From the NCBI GenBank assembly GCA_003024985.2, contig PXIH01S0000020.1: 12,204 nucleotides of DNA, one strand, 5' to 3'. Made by a program: the position numbers and the translations under genes. The notes under the pieces are model-generated. The model did not search any database. It saw only the letters and a program-made list of their open reading frames with translations, and was not told the DNA's origin. Positions 1 to 9,354 of the stretch are shown here, in pieces; positions within the stretch are counted from its first letter, which is position 1, and the number at the start of each line of letters is the position of its first letter. Source of the DNA: Euperipatoides rowelli. Lineage: Eukaryota; Onychophora; Udeonychophora; Euonychophora; Peripatopsidae.

Positions 1-580
1 TTCTGTAGTTGACACTTTAATAGGACAGTTTAAATCATTTTTAATGACATTTATAATTTGTCATTTGTTTAATGAGTTGATAATTTTCCTTTTTTTGATA
101 ACGGCAAATACATCAAGATTTTCTATAAGGAAAAAAACTCAGAAAAACTCCAATAAATAGAGAATAAAACATTTTCCAAGACCTTTATAAAAAATCTGGT
201 TCAGATTTAGAAGAATTATATCTTTCTTAGATTCAGAAATCATTCTTTCAGATGTCGATCACATTAGTGATAACAGTTCAACACAATTGTCTGCATATGA
301 AATTGGTGTGATCGCGTATCTTCTGACCAAGAAAATGACTTTATAATTTCATTACAAACTAATAAGAAACAGTTGTCCATTTATGAGAGCTCTAGTAAGG
401 TTAGTTCATGTTGATATATGCCTACAGAAAATAATCCTAGATGCTTTGCTTGGCTGAACAATGTAAAATAATCATTTACCGCAAATACCAGCATATAGTA
501 CGCATCCAAGAATAAATCCCGATTATAATAATTATTTCTGAGATCTATTTTTAAAAAAGAAAACAGATATTAAAAGAGAG

Positions 581-601
581 TTTTTTTTTTTTTTTTTTTT
601 T
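581..601. repeat. Poly(T) tract, T21
   Basis: An uninterrupted run of 21 T. No gene or SINE head is visible next to it. Confidence 0.9.
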
Positions 602-2423
602 GAAAAATAGGCACATTTAAAACATGTTCGTCAATAGTTTTTTTCAGTGCGTTTCATTAATTTGGTTTATACCTGGTCACGTGAACATTTAATTTTATAG
701 ACGAACGATCTTTCTGAGTATTAAAGTACTCGATCATAATAAAATAGTTTAGTATGATTTTATGTAACAATAATTCCAATGCAATTGAAGATAAAATTCT
801 AACTTATTAATAAAATAATATATGTTTGTATCGAAGACTATTTTACAAAGACTAGCATTTTCAAATTACTGCATTAATTCTTTCAGGTAAAGTTTTGCGC
901 AGCCTTACGGGGTTATTTAAAATCGATAAAATTAATGTAAAATTCATGATTAGGATTGCAGATGATAAAAATGAAAAATTATTGCTACCCCATCATCTAA
1001 GATAATCCAAGTTGATAACTTTTTTTGTCGGCCATTATATGAAAACCAAACCTTACGAAGTTACCCACTTGTCGAGCAACGTAAAAAAGTTAGTAATGAA
1101 ATGCACGAGATTGCCCTAACTAAAACAATGATGAACGATCTCGTTAAGTTTGTGAGCTAATGACGAACGAAAAAATATCAAATAATTAAAAAAGTTCGCT
1201 ATTATTGATGAACACGCCTTAAATATATCACTTTTCCCCCCCCCCACTAATATAATAACTAATTAGTATTAAGAATATAAAAAATAAAAATATTAACAAA
1301 ATTAAAGGAATAACAATTTTTTACAAAAGGATAGCTAAATTATGAGAGTCTGGAGAGCTTGCCAAGTAAAAAAATGTCAATACAGAAAGTGTTATTAAAG
1401 TATCAAATATTAAAATGTATAGAAATTTTTGAACGAGCTAGTTATTTTGTTTCAATCAGCCATCATAAAGAAAATTATTGTTTCAACTTTAGTCATACAT
1501 ACAGTAAATATTTATTACATTAATTTTTTTATATTGAAAACAAAAAAAGATTTTTTTGATAAATAGTGAAATAATGACTTTTTTTTTTTTGCATTTTTTT
1601 ATGCTATGTAGACTTTTAATAGACAAAACTTAAAATAAATTAAAATTCCAATATAGACCATTTCTATATACTGTACTATTTATTTACATAAAAATTTAGT
1701 AATTTTATAAGACATTAAAAAAAGTTAAAATCATCAAAATAATGGAGATAAATTAACACAAAACCAACATTTAATGGGCTCAATTTGGTGGCAGATAAAT
1801 TTTTACATGCTATAGAATTAGGATTGTATTGAATGGAATTTAGGAGTGAAATTAAGATAAATGGACATTTTTTTTTTCAAGGAGGAAATCTTATTTTTGT
1901 GAAATAAGAGGGGCAAATTTAGAAAATATACTGTATTTTTTTAAAATAGCACACAATTATTCAATTATAAATTATCAGTTTAATATTAAACTCGGTAATT
2001 ATTTGTTTTAACTATGGAATCACATTGGTAAAACTATTTGGATTATAAAATTGTTACATTTATTATCTGTAAAATATGTTGCCTCCCCACCATATATTGT
2101 ATGTCATACTAGTAGGCAAATATCTACAGTCAAAGTATTTATTAAACTATTTTTGGTACTTCTATTTTGACAAAGTATTATTGTAAAACATACTGTACTG
2201 TATGAATGTAATCTCTAAACATGTACTGTAAATATTTTTATGTTATAATTAAAATCCCAAATTTTTGATCAATAACAATTTTTTTTTTTTTTAATTTCTT
2301 CTCAGAAATGAAATTCATTTCATTCACAACTGTATGTACAGTAACAATGATTTTTTTTTTAAATGCATAATTCAAATTTATTTCTTAAAACTCGTATATG
2401 TGTTAGATACATAGAAACATTAA

Positions 2424-2552
2424 AAAAAAAAAAAAAACCCCCACTTTTTCAAATTTGGACAAATTCCAGGGGAAAAGGTCTTCCCCGGATTTGAATCTGT
2501 AACCTTCAGGTAACCGGTTGGCCCAGTCAGCAACCTTCATGACTGGACCAGT
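2424..2552 (-). repeat. Degenerate tRNA-derived SINE (minus strand)
   Basis: Read on the minus strand, an A-box-like TGGTCCAGTCATGAAGG (2550-2534) is followed by a B-box-like GATTCAAATCC (2497-2487), the layout of an internal RNA polymerase III promoter. After the B box comes a short hairpin (GGGGAA/TTCCCC), then a body ending in a long T run that matches the A16 tract on the plus strand. Plus-strand bases 2519-2529 and 2540-2550 pair at 10 of 11 positions around a 10-nt loop. It is too diverged to be a working tRNA. Confidence 0.5.
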
Positions 2553-2820
2553 ACCGCAGGGCCACTCAATGAAAATGTTTATTTGAGTAATGATGATTTA
2601 GAAATGTTAGATATTACAAGTTATTCTCTTATTATTTAAAAGTATGTATAATTGTTATATGATACTGTACATTAAACAATTTTTAATTATAAGCTATTTA
2701 ATTGTTAGCTCTATACTGTAAAATGACCAGAATTATTAATTTAACGGTATAAATAAACCTTTTAATAGGAACAAATTAACACTGAAAAATGTATGAGTCT
2801 AAATAATACAGTAGTATCAG

Positions 2821-2844
2821 TTTTTTTTTTTTTTTTTTTTTTTT
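2821..2844. repeat. Poly(T) tract, T24
   Basis: An uninterrupted run of 24 T in non-coding DNA. It could be the tail of a reverse-strand retroposed element, but no element body is recognisable on its right. Confidence 0.9.
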
Positions 2845-3002
2845 ACAATTATCTAATTTTTAGTTTACATTTATTCTTGCAATTTAGAATTTAAAAAAAG
2901 CAAAAATTTTTACATGTATTTAACTACATTAATTTTTAGAGACAAGGAATTGAGACACCTGTATGTAGAAATATTTAAATCATAAAACTAAATGATTGTC
3001 AA

Positions 3003-3075
3003 GGTCTTGTGGTGAGAGCACTTGGATTGTTAAGACCAAAACACACTGTATGTTGGCAATCCCAGCTAGGGCAGT
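3003..3075 (+). repeat. Possible tRNA-derived SINE fossil (plus strand)
   Basis: TGGTGAGAGCA (3010-3020) looks like an A box or D arm. About 40 bases later GGCAATCCCAGCTAGG (3055-3070) looks like a damaged B box or T arm followed by an acceptor-like tail. The intact tRNA shape is lost. The 68-codon open frame on the other strand across this segment is probably chance. Confidence 0.35.
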
Positions 3076-4326
3076 TATGGAACATTTTTTCCTCCTTAGC
3101 TTTAACTGCTCACTTGGGGTTTTTCCTAGTATGCTGCCCTTTTGATAATGAACCCACACTGTAAAAGTATAATTTAAAGTAATCACTCTCTCTAGTAATT
3201 AATTATAGAAAATACATCTCCTTCCTTTGGAGGGGAGATTTATTTAAAATAAAAAAAATAAAGCTAAATTATTAGCAGCCTAATAGTTCTACTAAAATGG
3301 AGCTAAACAATTCACAATTTGATCCAAATTGTCTGTGCATGACCTTGTGCAGCACATGTTCATTATAATATATTTAATTGGATTATTTAGTGCAAAAATG
3401 TATAACTTGAAAGGGAGGTGGGAAGAGGGAGGACATTCTCTAAAAAATTATATTTGGCCTGGTATTTTAGGTATCCATTATATAAAATACACTATATTTC
3501 CGCTAAGTGTTTGTTTATTCTTACGAGAGTTCTTAACAAAATTATTGTAATGCTCACTTGTACCCTACTTCTACTGCTGAAATAGTTGCAACTTGCATTT
3601 TATTCTTACAAAGTTAATAGAATCTTAACTGTTTGCTGTCACTGAGCCTGATGTAAGTTTGATTATAATATGCAGTATGAATTATTGACTAGTGATATAA
3701 ATTTTGATTCTGCAGCATGTGTAATTAGAAAAGAATAAAGTGCTAATTGATATGTAAGTACAGTAAATGATTTTAAGTTTATNCCATATTTGGATAGGAA
3801 AATAACAACAGGAAATATATAAAACTATCATTATTATTTTAAAGGTGAGGTTTCACAGAACTTATAAGAAACATTGTTTAGAAAGCCTTTACAGCGTCAT
3901 TCTTTCCAATATAAAACTAGTGTACTGGCCTTACAGCTATAGATGTAAGATCTTTTCACCTATCATTATTGTTGAATAAACACTAACTTGATTTTTTTAA
4001 TATAATTGTGTAAATTGTTTTAACTTTCAATTTACTGAAATATTTAGCTAGTTGATTCAATATTTTAAGTAATGTGTATAGTAAAAAAAGTTGAATAACT
4101 TTTTAATTAACATACATTACCAAGCTAGTTGACAGTCTTTTTAATCACATAGCATTGAGAGTTGAGCGCACTTGTTTTTGTTTGCCAACTGGTGCAACAC
4201 CAATTACTGAGGTGGAATTTTTGACGAAGTATCTTTATCAGACATGTATAATACCAAGTTATGGATTTTTCAACTTTTCCCCTGTTTATTTAAATTAACA
4301 AACAGTTATTATTCACAAATGAATAA

Positions 4327-4332
4327 TTTATT
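4327..4332 (-). promoter_or_regulatory. Candidate poly(A) signal of the minus-strand gene
   Basis: Read on the minus strand this is AATAAA, about 250 nt after the stop codon. A second AATAAA lies at 4290-4285. In DNA this AT-rich the hexamer is frequent by chance, so the choice of site is an inference. The interval 4333-4579 would be the 3' UTR. Confidence 0.35.
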
Positions 4333-4579
4333 TGATGATTTGATTTTTTTTACATAGCATGGATGACTTTACAATACTTTAATAAGTTCAAGCTTCAAAA
4401 TATTGAAGCTACAATTTTTAATAATGAAGGTGACGTTTAATATACAAAAGCGAGATGAACTGATGACAATGAGAGTTTTAAGTCAACCGATCCATGGAAG
4501 ATTCACAAAGAGGCAAGAACAATAAAGTCTGTACATTTAATGTCACAATGGAAAATTCCAATATTGTCTTGAGCAGTAA

Positions 4580-5026
4580 TCATAACTTTGATCTTTTACG
4601 AGTGTTCGAGTTTGAATCGTCAGATGTCCGTTTTAAAGATCTTGATGGATTATCTTTTGAAACACTGTTACTGGGTGAAATGGTTTCACTATTGCCTACA
4701 AGTACTGAGGTATCGGTCATTAACTGAAGTGGTATAGGAATTAGATTACCATTACTATCTGGAGATGTAACTACAACAGATTCTCCTGTCATAGAAGTTA
4801 GAGATTGAGGTGTTACTTGCAATGCAATGTTACCCTGAGTTAAAAGATGGGTTTTCTGAAAATTTCGTTTTAATTGAGCTAATTGTTGGTGTAAAAGTTC
4901 TTGATGTTGAGCTTGCATGTTCGTTAGCATTTGCCTCAAATGATCATCCACAGGTATAGTAAGTTGTTCAAGAAGTTCTCGTTGACGTTTCTGCAAACTA
5001 CTAATTTCATTGGCTTGCATTTGAAT
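4580..5026 (-). CDS. Last coding exon: coiled coil, Ser/Thr-rich region, basic C-terminus
   Basis: This is the longest open frame in the window. It joins in phase 0 to the preceding exon through the acceptor TCTTTTTCTATTAG (ending at 5027) and gives 148 residues before TGA at 4582-4580. The coiled coil carries on through Ile1, Ile8, Leu11, Leu18 and Leu22 and stops at TIPVDD. A second Gln/Leu-rich helix (about 28-55, DDHLRQMLTNMQAQHQELLH onward) follows. Residues 60-130 are rich in Ser, Thr, Val and Pro, including SVVVTSP and NLIPIPL, like low-complexity activation or interaction segments. The tail has two basic clusters, SLKR and RKRSK, about ten residues apart, which fits a bipartite nuclear localisation signal. 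The last three residues are Ser-Lys-Leu, identical to the classical peroxisomal PTS1. The open frame on the other strand at 4494-4727 is a shadow of this exon. A nuclear cofactor or transcription-related protein is likely; the family is not recognised. Confidence 0.88.
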   Translation of the reverse strand: MQMQANEISSLQKRQRELLEQLTIPVDDHLRQMLTNMQAQHQELLHQQLAQLKRNFQKTHLLTQGNIALQVTPQSLTSMTGESVVVTSPDSNGNLIPIPLQLMTDTSVLVGNSETISPSNSVSKDNPSRSLKRTSDDSNSNTRKRSKL

Positions 5027-5485
5027 CTAATAGAAAAAGAAAATTAGTACAATATTACATATTTTAAAATTTATTTTCTAAATCATTTTAACCAATTATT
5101 TAAATTCATTCAAATTATAAAACAAATTTTAAAAGATGGTAACTAATACATTTGAAATTTTCAATTTAATCCTTTCTACAGAAAGTGCACAATTTTGATT
5201 GTCAATTAGCATGTTCGTGCTTCTCATGGAATTTTCCAAGAGCTTTTGTTTTGAAGCCAGCGAGGCAAATGACATGATGATCTTTTAAAATAGTTTTAAT
5301 AGCGAATTCAGAGAAAAGCCAAGTCAAATCAATCTATTAGCAGATCGGTCAGTACGGAAAGTGATAAAAATTACTGTCTTCCCGACTTAGTTTTTTACAA
5401 ATCCAGCATTCAAGATGAAAGCTTTTATGACTCGCTGTTTTTCTCAGAAGATGTACTCAGCATTGACACTATATTTTTATTATAT

Positions 5486-5506
5486 GGGGGGGGGGGGGGA
5501 GGGGGG
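5486..5506. repeat. G14-A-G6 homopurine tract
   Basis: A run of 14 G, one A and 6 G in the 2.5 kb intron, in otherwise AT-rich sequence. It could form a G-quadruplex on the plus strand. The 62-codon plus-strand frame reading Gly codons across it is not a gene. Confidence 0.85.
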
Positions 5507-6053
5507 ATTATATTCACCAAACTTTGATACACCCTTGAAAGGGTTAGATACAAAAATGATCAATTCCTTAATTCATGACTTAAATATCAAACACACTATA
5601 TAGAAAATCTCAAAGATTTCTCGAGACTCCCTCTAAGATTATTATTTTCCAGCTATCTAAATAATTATATAATAAAAGAGTAGAAAGTCTATATATATTT
5701 GTAAGGTTTGATATTCATTCTCATTCATCATCTTAAAATCCCTGCTAAAGCAAACCCGGCTGTTGCTATTTTGAGCTTTCTATGACCTTTCTTTTCTGGA
5801 GATGAAGTTTTAAAAATTAAGGTAAAAGGAGCTCTGAAGTTTTCTGGCAAACTCAGGAGCTTCCAATCATTCCAGAACAGAACGAGATACATTTTAAAAA
5901 AATATTTGTATTCACTGGGTGCCTTCTTTCACTAGTTTTAAAATATTAAGCCATCTATTTACTGTAATAATTTGTTGAAAACGCATCTCATGTTTTCATT
6001 AACACCTCCAGTGGCACATTTAAAAATTTTTTTTCTAAAGATATTACTGGAAT

Positions 6054-6069
6054 TACAGTATATACTGTA
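6054..6069. repeat. Perfect 16-bp palindrome of two TACAGTA half-sites
   Basis: TACAGTATATACTGTA is its own reverse complement and is built from the over-represented heptamer of this window. It lies in the 2.5 kb intron. Confidence 0.6.
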
Positions 6070-6596
6070 AATAAGCTTGACAATTAAATGAACAATAATG
6101 AAATAAATAAGCATGTAAACTATTTTCAATATAAATTTAAATTTATAATATAAAGCAAAATGTGACTGTCAACATTAAGCCTTAAAAATGTGCATTAGCT
6201 ACAGAATAACATCTCAGGTATATTTATTAAAACCAAACATGATACAAATTTTTATTATAATTACTATACAGTTCGACCAGAAACGGATATGAGCCATATC
6301 CGTTACTTACAAGTAACTTCCTTTCTCTTGACTAATACTTAATAAATAGCAACCCTAATCAGTGACAAATGTTCATTAACATATGATTTGAGTGAGCGTG
6401 AGGGCTTCATTTCTATATAGGCTATGTTTTTTAGAAAACTCAGAGCTTAAACTTAGAGTAACTGTACACATCACTGAGTACAAACAGAGTGCGACAGAGA
6501 ACGAGATTATTAAAATACATTTAAAAAAGTCTTTAAAAGCCTAATTTTAACTAAACCTTCACTAGAAGGTGCTTTTAAAGGTCTATTGTCAGACAG

Positions 6597-6685
6597 AAAA
6601 AAAAAACCATGTCCGTGGCAGGATTCGAATATGTAATTTGTTTCCATTTTAAAGTTGGCATGCTTGCTATCTGTGCCAACAAGAC
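6597..6685 (-). repeat. Degenerate tRNA-derived SINE (minus strand)
   Basis: On the minus strand, TGGCACAGATAGC (6678-6666) resembles the A box and TATTCGAATCC the B box (around 6631-6621). The sequence then reads CTGCCACGGACATGG and ends in T10 (6606-6597), a typical Pol III terminator. The upstream GTCTTGT and downstream ACGGAC look like decayed acceptor-stem halves. It differs from the other SINE fossils here, so more than one SINE family is present. The 97-codon minus-strand open frame across 6510-6803 overlaps this repeat and looks non-functional. Confidence 0.5.
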
Positions 6686-6944
6686 ATAGAACAAGCGTCT
6701 GGATCTCAGACTTCACCAATCCTTCAACCAAACAAACGGTAGTTATTTTTATCTCTGAGTGAAAACAATTCATTTTTCTGCATTTAAAAATAATCACTAC
6801 CATCGTAAAAGATCACTTAGTCAAAATAAGAAAATTATGTAGAGAAAGTAGTGCCTAGATAAATATTAGACCAGATAAGTCATATTTGACACAAATATCA
6901 ATAGTTATTTTCCTCCATTTTGAATTTTGATTGTGTAGCGATGC

Positions 6945-7135
6945 ATTGAGGTTAGTGCTCTGAATCCCGATGCTTTTATTAGGGGTAGTAAGAGCTCACT
7001 CCAATATTGCTCGGAGTTTATTAAAATCCGACATAGAGCATGCTCCGATTTTTTGGTCCTATGCCAAAGACAGTGGAGTTCAGAGCAATGAGAGCATGCT
7101 CTTATGTATTCCGAGTGCTACGGTACCCATAGTTA
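6945..7135. repeat. GC-richer patch with two GAGCATGCTC palindromes
   Basis: This patch is less AT-rich than its surroundings. It carries the 10-bp palindrome GAGCATGCTC twice (7036-7045 and 7092-7101, 56 bp apart), plus related CTCGGAGT and TTCCGAGTGC and imperfect inverted ATTGCTC(T/G)GA segments. The pattern resembles subterminal repeats of a DNA transposon, but I could not find clear outer termini or a target-site duplication. The 61-codon plus-strand frame across it has no recognisable protein features. Confidence 0.35.
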
Positions 7136-7179
7136 CAGAATCATCAATTTTTTAAATGTAGTTCCTGTATATGAGTATA

Positions 7180-7276
7180 TACAGTATAATTTTTAATTAT
7201 ACTGTATATACAGTAAAATGTAAATAAACTTGCTGCAATATCTACAGTAAAATGTAAATAAACTTGCTGCAATATC
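7180..7276. repeat. TACTGTA palindromes and an exact 34-bp tandem duplication
   Basis: TACAGTATAAT (7180-7190) and ATTATACTGTA (7196-7206) form an 11-bp perfect inverted repeat with a 5-nt loop. The second arm overlaps another perfect palindrome, TACTGTATATACAGTA (7200-7215). From 7209 a 34-bp unit beginning TACAGTAAAATGTAAATAAA is repeated exactly (7209-7242 and 7243-7276), so the duplication is recent. It sits in the 2.5 kb intron, about 250 bp from the middle exon. Confidence 0.75.
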
Positions 7277-7526
7277 TAATATCTAAAGATTATAGAAGAA
7301 AAAAAAATTACACTTTTTATCTGCACTTAAAAATAAACAAACTATTGTATATGATCCNGGTTAGAGCTCGGACTTCATGACGAGATTCAAAGACACTAGC
7401 TTCATAACATCAAAAATTACTCTACCTCCTATAAATTAGCTTTGATAACTATGTAGTAGGTGATTAAATTTTATACAGTAAATTTTTTAAAGTTTTCTTT
7501 TTGAATATAATTTACTGTATGTTTAC

Positions 7527-7673
7527 CTGTAGCTTTAATTGTTCCACTTCTTTTTGCAGTTGTTGTTCAGTTTGAGATTTTTCTATTTGAAGTTGTTGAT
7601 TTTGATGTTGCAATTCTACTAATCTGTTCTCTAGTTGCATTTTTAAATCGAGTAAACTAGTGATCTGCAAGCC
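7527..7673 (-). CDS. Middle coding exon: leucine zipper and coiled coil
   Basis: The exon is exactly 147 bp (49 codons), phase 0 at both ends, between the acceptor ATTTCAG (7680-7674) and the donor CTACAG|GTAAAC (7526). It is one continuous amphipathic helix without proline. Leucines at exon residues 7, 14, 21 and 28 form a four-heptad zipper, with Asn25 in an 'a' position as in many bZIP dimers. The register then slips by four residues (a stutter) and continues with Leu39, Val43 and Leu46 into the next exon. Many glutamines sit at exposed positions. Dimerisation or oligomerisation is the expected role, inferred from the pattern. No basic DNA-binding region precedes the zipper within the exon or at the end of the previous visible exon, so a bZIP factor is not supported. 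The intron downstream is about 2.5 kb and the one upstream about 3.8 kb. Confidence 0.8.
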
Positions 7674-8124
7674 CTGAAATTAAAAAAAAATTAATGAATT
7701 AAATGGAAAAACAAAACTAAAAAAAAAACGATAGCAATTGTTTGAAACGACACTATACAACAGAGGTTCAACTAATTTTTACATAAGATCTATTTTGCCA
7801 ATGAAAATCCATATGCAATCTACTCTTTCAAAAATTTCATGATAAACTTACTTTAATGTGGAAGTGGAACATTGTTTTTCAATTTCATTTGTAACTAATT
7901 TGCGTTTAATAGTCTGATTATACTGTAAATATTCCGATTTATTAAAATGATCAGAATCCAATGGGCAGCAGATAAAATCGGCATTAACAACAACAAGCTT
8001 CACCAAGTCATCTGCTTGGGAAACATAACCAATGTCTTCCGTTTTTGACAATTGTCATAAGACAACTGGCTAAAAAATTAGTTATTAAAATTCACATTCA
8101 ATCTTTCTTTTTTTCAAACCCTAG

Positions 8125-8237
8125 AAGTGGATTGGCCACAAATCTTATTAGATAAAAATAAAACGATAGCTACTGCATATCTAAAGAAATATTTACAATA
8201 CTGGACAAGTTGGATACAGAAGACAAAGGCTCAGAGA
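8125..8237 (+). other. Weak candidate plus-strand internal exon
   Basis: A pyrimidine-rich acceptor (CTTTTTTTCAAACCCTAG, ending at 8124) and a perfect GTAAGT donor at 8238-8243 bound an open frame encoding VDWPQILLDKNK and, later, YWTSWIQKTKAQR. Two or more tryptophans and a strong donor are unusual in this AT-rich DNA. It lies in the intron of the minus-strand gene and just before the hAT-like insertion. No family is recognised and no partner exon is proven. Confidence 0.2.
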
Positions 8238-8281
8238 GTAAGTAAATAAAATGCATCAAGAATATTCTGCTCAGCTCTGCC

Positions 8282-9354
8282 CAGTGGCGTAGTAAGGGGC
8301 GAAGATCCCTACCGGGTACCAGCTCAAGGGAGGGGGGGGGGGGCAATTTTTTTTTTTTTTGAGGAAGGGGTGCCAAATTTGTTATGGGGAAGAAATCGCC
8401 AGTGATTATACTGTACTTTCGTGAAACATTTGTTTAATGTACTGTATATTTAAAGTAGTAGTTACTTGTTTAACAATTTAGTTTCAGCTGTTACACATTT
8501 ATATTTAAGTTCGGGACAGATGGCCTGGTTTATTCAACTTAAGACAATGTGCAATAACAGCTACTTCTGTGAGTGGGTGTCGCAGTATTCAAGAGTCATC
8601 CCCTCCCTCTGCCAAGACATTTAAAATGTTTAGGCCATCAGATAATTTCCATACATTAATTAAAAAGCTGATTCACTTCATTATATTATTATTGTTTGTC
8701 AATCTTTAATAAAATTGGTTAATCTTAAGTTCTATTAACCAGCTAACAGATACATTAAAATTTCAAAAAAGAGCATGTTATTTTATTTCAGAAATTGATA
8801 GCACTGTACTTATCCTGATAAAAAAAAATTGTGCATGCATAAAAGTGGTAAAGGTTTCCCCCCACCCTTTATAAGTAGCTTCTTTTAGAATATTGTTTGA
8901 TAAATGAAGTTTTATTACAAACAATGCTATTGTTAAAATGTTTAGAAAAATTTACTAATAACAGCAGAGCTGCCGAGAAGGGATGGGGTGCATAAAACTT
9001 GGGGGCCCAGTCCTGGGGTACATACATTTTCTTTTACAAGATAATTTTATTTTATTAACTCAGAACTGTACCTGTGCAATCAGGGGCATTAAGGAGGGTC
9101 AAGAGGGGGGGGGGCAAGATTATTTAGGCCAATCAATAGTGACTTCAGGGGTCCTAAGGTGCAATGTTCATTCAACTAAAAAATACAAAAAAGCTTATCA
9201 AAATATTTTCAACTAAATAATGCCATTAAAGTGCCATACAAAAAAAAAGTTGATCAACATATTTAGAAAAATATAAAAACAAGGCACCCGGGGTGGGGTG
9301 TGTGACAAGAGTAAGTTACACCCCGGGTACCAAAAATGTCAAGTTACGCCACTG
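8282..9354. mobile_element. Non-autonomous hAT-like DNA transposon
   Basis: The 1073-bp element starts with CAGTGGCGTA (8282-8291) and ends with its exact inverse TACGCCACTG (9345-9354). The flanks GCTCTGCC (8274-8281) and GGTCTGCC (9355-9362) agree at 7 of 8 positions, an 8-bp target-site duplication as hAT transposases make. CAGTGGCG-type termini are also common among hAT elements. The 9-mer CCGGGTACC occurs near both ends (8312-8320 and 9323-9331), a likely subterminal motif. The inside has a G12 run followed by T14 near 8332-8360, G-rich patches near 8980-9020 and 9075-9117, and no transposase-sized open frame. It would therefore depend on a transposase supplied elsewhere. It lies in the 3.8 kb intron of the minus-strand gene. 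The TSD mismatch suggests moderate age. Confidence 0.8.

Larger units (their letters stand above)
1..4326. other. Non-coding region downstream of the gene
   Basis: No supported gene. It holds poly-T tracts (581, 2821), a C10 run (1236-1245), two SINE fossils (2424-2552, 3003-3075), ten TACTGTA/TACAGTA heptamers between 1500 and 2813 and one at 3759. A short stretch at 886-1160 has coding-like character. Open frames at 3329-3550 and 4107-4303 have chance-level length. Confidence 0.6.
5027..7526 (-). other. Intron between the middle and last coding exons
   Basis: This is a 2500-bp GT-AG intron on the minus strand. Besides the listed G-run, SINE fossil, palindromes and 34-bp duplication, 5190-5285 read on the minus strand resembles a decayed zinc-finger (TTF-like) transposase segment (GF, AL, KF, KHE spacing), at low confidence. 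A short tRNA-like scrap (GGTTAGAGCTCGG) is at 7360-7372. I see nothing more in 5507-6053 or 6690-6944. Confidence 0.7.

Noticed and set aside
4107-4303. Plus-strand open run of about 65 codons without an early ATG (contains VERTCFCLPTGATPITEVEF)
   Set aside because: The peptide looks plausible, but runs this long are expected several times by chance in this composition. It has no clear splice sites, and the opposite strand also offers a short ATG frame (MSDKDTSSKIPPQ).
4494-4727. 77-codon plus-strand open frame
   Set aside because: It is the reverse shadow of the last coding exon, which has splice evidence and a structured product.
6597-6685. Functional tRNA gene
   Set aside because: The A- and B-box-like motifs are present, but the acceptor and anticodon stems do not pair well, so this is a SINE fossil.
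6510-6803. Minus-strand 97-codon frame
   Set aside because: It runs through a tRNA-derived SINE fossil and its T10 terminator. The phenylalanine run is the T tract.
8170-8376. Minus-strand frame starting MAPLPQKKKKLPPPP
   Set aside because: The start is the translation of the T14 and G12 homopolymers inside the hAT-like element, so it is not a gene.
8983-9216. Plus-strand 77-codon frame
   Set aside because: It lies inside the non-autonomous element across G-rich sequence, with no transposase features.
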